Shown in pieces: positions 63,402 to 64,000 of a stretch of 64,000 bases of DNA; within the stretch, counting starts at the first letter, position 1; the number at the start of each line of letters is the position of its first letter. Source of the DNA: Planctomycetaceae bacterium. GTDB lineage: Bacteria > Planctomycetota > Planctomycetia > Planctomycetales > Planctomycetaceae. Below the pieces are notes generated by a model. It had not been told where the DNA came from and made no database searches. It was given only the letters and a program-made list of their open reading frames with translations. The stretch covers positions 1-64,000 of the forward strand of contig JACKHO010000004.1 of the NCBI GenBank assembly GCA_020638955.1, written 5' to 3'. A program made the translations under genes and the position numbers.

Positions 63402-64000
63402 GCCGTTGAACACCTGATAGCCAAAGAGAACACCAAAACCTCCGTCCGAGTAGACGCTGGCGGTGGTAATGCTCTCCAGTCAGAGTTTGGCTATCTGATT
63501 CGGCAGGGGATGAGTTTGAATCAATGAGATGAATACTGCGCCAGGGATGCGCGTCGTTGCAGCAAAAAAGTGGGCATAGTACCCACATTTTACGCGCCCC
63601 AAAACCAAAGTGGATCAGGGCCCCCAACGCGATTTTCTGACGGCTGGACCACCAGCTGGTGTCAGTTTTCTGCATGACTGGACCGTCCTGCTGGTGGTTC
63701 ATGGGCATGTATGCATCAGTCGACCACAGATCAACTGGGCCTGCAACTTGACGTAAGTATTCATTGTCGAACAGTTTTCGGCCCATTGGGGGGCCTTCCA
63801 AGCAGATTCCAGTCAGGTCTTCCATGCCCGAAATCGGCGTTTCATGAGGATCGCGACTCCACAATTCGCTAGCGAACATCAACGTACGCGCAGGACTCGC
63901 CAGTCACTGTACCTCAAACCTGGCCACAGGAGACTGCGGTTCAGATGACTTCAACCTCGTGACTCGCGAGCCATGCGAGTGCGAATCGCGCATAGCGACT
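63402..64000. other. Right end with repeat copy C
   Basis: About 600 bases to the window edge. Most of it is repeat copy C (63517-63893). A long minus-strand frame (63352-63882) overlaps both the repeat and the end of the previous gene; I do not call it a gene. The window ends inside unexplained sequence. Confidence 0.45.
63517..63893. repeat. Diverged repeat, copy C
   Basis: About 377 bp aligning with copy B (60429-60808) and more weakly with copy A. The conserved hairpin is ACCACCAGC (63648-63656) facing GCTGGTGGT (63690-63698). The minus strand is open across the whole copy, reading WSRDPHETPISGMEDL ... WSTDAYMPMNHQQDGPVMQ ... ALIHFGFGARKMWVL, so the ancestral unit may have encoded protein on that strand. 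Confidence 0.7.

Noticed and set aside
63352..63882. A 176-codon minus-strand frame
   Set aside because: It covers repeat copy C and the end of the secreted-protein gene. It may reflect an ancestral coding unit but is not supported as a current gene.

Overview
The window is a typical stretch of a Planctomycetota chromosome. The evidence is the set of paralogous families almost specific to that phylum: cytochrome-like PSCyt/DUF1549/DUF1553 proteins, DUF1501 and DUF1552 Tat-exported proteins, a DUF1592/1588/1585 protein, a DUF1559 pilin-like protein, DUF1571, Gfo/Idh dehydrogenases with Tat leaders, and an ECF sigma factor followed by a Ser/Thr kinase. I cannot name the genus from sequence reading alone.

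Layout. 1-8.5 kb: a poorly defined left end, then rmlB (dTDP-glucose dehydratase), hpt, an L-lactate permease, a divergent gene fusing a WD40 propeller to a Gfo/Idh oxidoreductase, a DUF1571 protein and a STAS-like protein. 9-17.8 kb: a plus-strand operon of DUF1549/1553, DUF1501, DUF1592-type and DUF1552 genes, interrupted by a broken four-helix-bundle (S23-type) gene enclosed by 28-29 bp inverted repeats. 18-21.5 kb: a small RyR-domain protein followed by a 1019-residue protein with a sugar-kinase-like N-terminus, an AAA+ ATPase centre and a degenerate C-terminal RyR-like domain; this is the best candidate here for an undescribed system. 21.5-30.1 kb: a minus-strand operon DUF1501 > PPC-domain protein > DUF1549/1553 > cytochrome-WD40 protein. 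30.6-34.1 kb: Tad-type secretion ATPase plus TadB and TadC. 34.1-39.5 kb: coaD, a Gfo/Idh protein and a LamG-DUF1549/1553 protein. 39.7-42.4 kb: a pseudo-receiver, a glucuronokinase-like GHMP kinase and a secreted repeat-rich protein. 42.8-46.6 kb: three overlapping genes, ECF sigma > membrane Ser/Thr kinase > DUF1559. 46.9-52.9 kb: small secreted protein, QueD, sugar-binding lipoprotein, glgC (with an apparent frameshift in a homopolymer), 1-pyrroline-5-carboxylate dehydrogenase and a membrane protein.

53.2 kb to the end: tRNA-Pro(GGG) begins a different kind of DNA. After it come a 12-bp tandem repeat, a ScdA_N-type protein, a CI-like repressor divergent from a DnaB-like helicase, and a second HTH protein. 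Further on there is a DUF1016-like fragment, long gene-poor stretches holding three diverged copies of one hairpin-bearing repeat, a lipoprotein preceded by an elaborate set of hairpins, and a secreted protein. The repressor, the GATAC operator-like sites, the helicase and the tRNA suggest an integrated replicon, but no integrase or second att copy lies in the window.

Functional reading. The PSCyt/DUF1501/DUF1552 operons encode exported proteins that, as families, accompany planctomycete polymer degradation. Most other genes are sugar-nucleotide, purine, CoA and carbon-storage housekeeping functions.
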